This document shows, piece after piece, positions 5,080-7,552 of a DNA stretch of 7,552 nt (within the stretch, counting starts at the first letter, position 1; the number at the start of each line of letters is the position of its first letter). The stretch is from Acidobacteriaceae bacterium (GTDB lineage Bacteria; Acidobacteriota; Terriglobia; Terriglobales; Acidobacteriaceae), in assembly GCA_003168235.1 (NCBI GenBank), contig PMSZ01000174.1, forward strand, positions 1 through 7,552, read 5' to 3'. The notes beneath the pieces are model-generated. The model made no database searches. It was not told where the DNA came from and saw nothing but the letters and a program-made list of their open reading frames with translations. The translations under genes were made by a program, and so were the position numbers.

Positions 5080-6753
5080 ATGTCACCTTGTCACAAAATC
5101 AACAGGAGCGGCGCCAGTGTTGCGCTCGTCCTGGCCCTCGTACTGATTGCGTTGCCCTCTTTGATGAACGCACAAACTGCGCCCGCTGCGCCGGCGCCAA
5201 CCGTGAAGATGTCGTCGGATGACGTGCCCAAGGCGGAGTTCTTCATTGGTTACCAGTGGTTGAACCCGGGGGGCAATATTCCCAACCCGAACTTCCCGGG
5301 CACCTTCACCCCGTTCCCCCTTCCGTCGATCGCGCAGGGTTTCGGGACCAATCTTGCCTACAACTTCACCCGGAATATCGGACTCGAAGGCAATTACGGC
5401 GGAGACTGGAACCGGTATGCCGCCATCAACATGGCCACGGTGGGTCCAAAGCTGACGTGGCGCGGCGACGGCGTCAACTTTTACGTGCACACGCTGGTGG
5501 GACTCGGCCGCTTCTCGACGCGAGGCATCGCTCCCACCAATGGCGTGGGTGCGGTTTTGGGCGGCGGCATGGATCTGAAGATATGGCCGTGGCTCTCCTG
5601 GCGGGTATTTGAAGCCGACTACCAACTGGAGCGGGTGAATCTCTCGAGCGGTGTTCCAATCCAATACCAGGACTTGTTGCGTCAGACCTTTGACGGCGTT
5701 CGTCTGCAGAGCGGTCTGGTGATCAATATTGGCGGAGCGCCGGAACTTCCCGTTTCGGCGGCCTGCTCGGTGCAACCGACCGAAGTTATGGTGGGCGAGC
5801 CGGTGCATGCCACCATCGTGGCCAGCAACTTCAATCCCAAGCACACCATCACCTACACTTGGGCGACCAATGGCGGCAAGATTGAAGGCAAGGATACTGG
5901 AGCCTCGATCGATACCGCAAGTATGAGCGCCGGCAGCTTCACCGTGACCGCGACGGCAACTGATGCCAAGGCCCACAAGAACAACACGGCGAGCTGCTCC
6001 GCGAACTTCACGGTGAAGCCCCTGAATCCGCCGCAGATTTCCTGCTCGGCCAGCCCGACTTCGGTTCAGACTGGCGGTACGTCGACAATCAGCTGCTCCT
6101 GCACCAGCCCGGACAACGTTCCGGTAACGGTGGGTGGATGGACGGCGAGCGGGGGCAGTATTTCCGGCAGCGGAAACACGGCCACCCTGAGCACCACCGG
6201 TGCTTCCGCTGGCAACATTAGCATCGGCGCGACTTGCACCGACTCCCGTGGGTTGACGGCTTCGGCTTCGACTTCGGTGACGGTGGAGAATCCGCCACCG
6301 CCGCCACCTCCGGCGCCGCAAGCCACCAAGGTGAACGAGTGCGAATACCCGAACGTCAAGAAGCCGTGGCGCGTGGATAACACCTGCAAGGCTGAACTGG
6401 ACGACGTTGCACTGAAACTGCAGCAGGATCCGGATGCCAAGCTGGTCGTCGTCGGCAACGCCGAGGCCAAGGAAGTCGCCCATTCCAAGCACAAGAACCT
6501 GGCGGGCGAACGGGCGGTTGACGTGAAGGCCTATATCTCGGGAGGCGAAGCGAAACAGAACATCGACGCCAGCCGCATCGAGACGCGGACTGGAAACGCC
6601 GGAACCATGACGTCGGAACAGTGGATCGTTCCCGCTGGCGCGACCTTCCCCGAGGCCGATAGCACGACACTGGTAGACGAAACGAAGGTGAAGCCGATTC
6701 CGGACCATCCGAAACCGGCGGCCCCGAAGAGAGCGGCCAAAAAGGCCCAATAG
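5080..6753 (+). CDS. OmpA-family outer-membrane protein with two Ig/PKD-like domains
   Basis: The 557-residue product has a signal peptide (1-31, likely cut after LMNA before QTAPA). Next is an OmpA-type beta-barrel region (about 50-219) with alternating hydrophobic and aromatic strands such as EFFIGYQWL and WLSWRVFEADYQL. Two tandem Ig/PKD-like domains follow (about 222-313 and 316-403), sharing the pattern W-x3-GG-x-I-x-G (261 and 354) and a later AT-x-TD (292-295 and 384-388 region). Then come a run of seven prolines (405-411), an OmpA-like peptidoglycan-associated domain (about 416-505, LAGERAVDVKAYI at 474-486) and a Lys/Pro/Ala-rich tail (536-557). Cysteines at 229/306, 322/339/341/386 and 421/436 could form disulfides within modules. 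In the OmpA-like domain, the usual TD of the ligand loop appears as AE (VVVGNAE), a conservative Asp-to-Glu change by my alignment. It probably anchors the outer membrane to peptidoglycan; any pore function is unproven. Confidence 0.87.
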   Translation: MSPCHKINRSGASVALVLALVLIALPSLMNAQTAPAAPAPTVKMSSDDVPKAEFFIGYQWLNPGGNIPNPNFPGTFTPFPLPSIAQGFGTNLAYNFTRNIGLEGNYGGDWNRYAAINMATVGPKLTWRGDGVNFYVHTLVGLGRFSTRGIAPTNGVGAVLGGGMDLKIWPWLSWRVFEADYQLERVNLSSGVPIQYQDLLRQTFDGVRLQSGLVINIGGAPELPVSAACSVQPTEVMVGEPVHATIVASNFNPKHTITYTWATNGGKIEGKDTGASIDTASMSAGSFTVTATATDAKAHKNNTASCSANFTVKPLNPPQISCSASPTSVQTGGTSTISCSCTSPDNVPVTVGGWTASGGSISGSGNTATLSTTGASAGNISIGATCTDSRGLTASASTSVTVENPPPPPPPAPQATKVNECEYPNVKKPWRVDNTCKAELDDVALKLQQDPDAKLVVVGNAEAKEVAHSKHKNLAGERAVDVKAYISGGEAKQNIDASRIETRTGNAGTMTSEQWIVPAGATFPEADSTTLVDETKVKPIPDHPKPAAPKRAAKKAQ

Positions 6754-6764
6754 CTGACAAGGCT

Positions 6765-6783
6765 GGGGCGGAATTTCCGTCCC
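6765..6783 (+). other. Short stem-loop after the OmpA-like gene
   Basis: GGGGCGGA (6765-6772) pairs with TCCGTCCC (6776-6783), including one G-U pair, around a three-base loop. It starts 11 bases after the stop codon and is followed by GGAATTTG rather than a T-run, so it is more likely a 3'-end stabiliser or part of a tandem terminator than a terminator alone. Confidence 0.5.
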
Positions 6784-6803
6784 GGAATTTGTCGCAGAGC
6801 ACG

Positions 6804-6835
6804 AAAGGCCGGTGGGGTTCTCCCCACTGGCCTTT
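6804..6835 (+). terminator. Intrinsic-type terminator hairpin of the OmpA-like gene
   Basis: AAAGGCC-G-GTGGGG (6804-6817) pairs with CCCCAC-T-GGCCTTT (6822-6835) around the loop TTCT. The only non-Watson-Crick pair would be a G-U wobble in RNA, so the stem is 14 pairs. The descending arm ends in TTT followed by CTACTATT, a weak T-rich tail. It sits 50 bases after the stop codon and separates this gene from the next one on the same strand. Confidence 0.8.
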
Positions 6836-6858
6836 CTACTATTCGATCTTCGGTAACC

Positions 6859-6888
6859 TTGTTCCAGCCATGCTAGTCTGGCTAAAGT
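6859..6888 (+). promoter_or_regulatory. Weak candidate promoter of the BNR-repeat gene
   Basis: TTGTTC (6859-6864) and TAAAGT (6883-6888) are 18 bases apart, after the terminator and 42 bases before the ATG at 6931. An inverted repeat AGCCA-N8-TGGCT (6866-6883) sits in the spacer. Matches are poor, and the main argument is that a new promoter is needed after the terminator. Confidence 0.2.
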
Positions 6889-6930
6889 TAATGGCAGGCG
6901 AATATCGTTCGCAGGGGTCAATCTACGCGC

Positions 6931-7552
6931 ATGAATTGCACAGGGCAACGGAACGTTCTCCGCACCGGTTTAAGGCTGCTCGCCGTCAGTTTCGCAGTCA
7001 CCTTCGCAGTTGCTGCCATGAGCACGGTGGCCATGGCCTCGGGGCCCTGGCAGGTTTTAGGTCCGGACGGCGGCGATGCCCGCAGCCTGGCTTATGACGC
7101 TCACAATCCCGATCACATCTTGCTCGGCACGAGCACGGGCCAGATGTTTACCTCGTATGACGGCGGCCACAGCTGGTCGCGTCTGGCTCGCCTGGGTGGC
7201 GACGACTACGTGCTCGACCACATTTCCATCGATCCGCAGGACTCCAATCATATTTATGTGTCGGCGTGGAGCGTTTCAAGCCAGCAGATCGGCGAAGTCT
7301 TCCGCAGCCGCGACGGCGGCCACAACTGGGAGACGCTGCCTGCGATGCACGGCAAATCGATCCGTGCCATGGCGATGTATAAAGGCGACTCCCGCATTCT
7401 GGTCGCCGGCACGCTGGAAGGTATTTTCCGCACCCGCGATGGCGGCGATGTCTGGGAGCGCCTGTCGCCTGCGAACTCCACCGAGATCAAGAATATAGAG
7501 TCGATCGCGGTCGATCCCAAGGATCCGAACACCGTTTATGCCGGAACCTGGC
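6931..7552 (+). CDS. Exported BNR/Asp-box repeat protein, 5' part (runs off window end)
   Basis: The open frame gives 207 residues and continues past the window. It starts with a signal peptide: a basic region with four Arg (7, 11, 15 and the preceding context), then a hydrophobic core, with likely cleavage after TVAMA before SGPW (36/37). The mature part has three BNR/Asp-box motifs of the form S/T-x-D-G-G-x-x-W: SYDGGHSW (75-82), SRDGGHNW (126-133) and TRDGGDVW (168-175). Each is followed by strands of the type (I/V)DPxDxNxxY(V/A)(S/G). This is the layout of a beta-propeller related to YCF48, sialidase and sortilin/VPS10-type repeats. No catalytic function can be assigned from this portion. 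AGGGG at 6913-6917 is 13 bases before the ATG, rather far, but an in-frame stop at 6889 excludes a much longer N-terminus. The gene is cut by the window, not broken. Confidence 0.85.
   Translation, partial: MNCTGQRNVLRTGLRLLAVSFAVTFAVAAMSTVAMASGPWQVLGPDGGDARSLAYDAHNPDHILLGTSTGQMFTSYDGGHSWSRLARLGGDDYVLDHISIDPQDSNHIYVSAWSVSSQQIGEVFRSRDGGHNWETLPAMHGKSIRAMAMYKGDSRILVAGTLEGIFRTRDGGDVWERLSPANSTEIKNIESIAVDPKDPNTVYAGTW

Noticed and set aside
5083..6948. Very long open frame (621 codons) on the minus strand opposite the OmpA-like gene
   Set aside because: Its translation is Arg/Gly/His-rich with no recognisable domain, and it mirrors the codon bias of the plus-strand gene, which has clear domains, a ribosome site and a terminator.

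Overview
The window looks like a chromosomal segment of a GC-moderate (by eye about 60% G+C) Gram-negative bacterium. A member of the Acidobacteriota (Terriglobia-like) is the best guess. The reasons are an OmpA-type porin with Ig-like modules and a Lys/Pro/Ala tail, an exported protein built of BNR/Asp-box repeats, and an NtrC-type two-component pair with weak Shine-Dalgarno signals. This is an impression from protein style, not a database result. The content is mostly ordinary core and envelope genes. I found no CRISPR array, transposase, phage gene, tRNA or rRNA.

Left part, minus strand (113-4748), read from right to left: a sigma-54-dependent NtrC-family response regulator (3336-4748), a membrane sensor histidine kinase (1375-3249), a small NIPSNAP-family protein (1030-1344) and an exported DUF1906/Rv2525c-like glycoside-hydrolase-like protein (113-1000). 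The last three genes are separated by only about 30 bases, so they are probably one transcript. The regulator and the kinase are separated by an 84-base imperfect palindrome (3261-3344) built from heptamers of the type GGTCTTA, four per arm. This element also supplies the last two codons and the stop codon of the regulator. It is the most unusual feature here.

Middle (4749-5079): a 331-base divergent intergenic region with a plausible sigma-70 promoter facing each way, a 7-base inverted repeat over the regulator promoter, and two further small inverted repeats.

Right part, plus strand: an outer-membrane protein with signal peptide, beta-barrel, two tandem Ig/PKD-like domains and an OmpA-like C-terminal domain (5080-6753). 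It is followed by two hairpins, the second resembling an intrinsic terminator. Next comes the 5' part of an exported BNR/Asp-box repeat protein (6931 to the window end).

How they may work together: the kinase senses something through a periplasmic domain and phosphorylates the regulator, which has an intact GAFTGA loop and so should activate sigma-54 promoters. The targets are not visible: I found no convincing -24/-12 sigma-54 site in the divergent region. The neighbourhood (a peptidoglycan-binding-type porin and an exported glycosidase-like protein) suggests an envelope role, but that is inference from position only.
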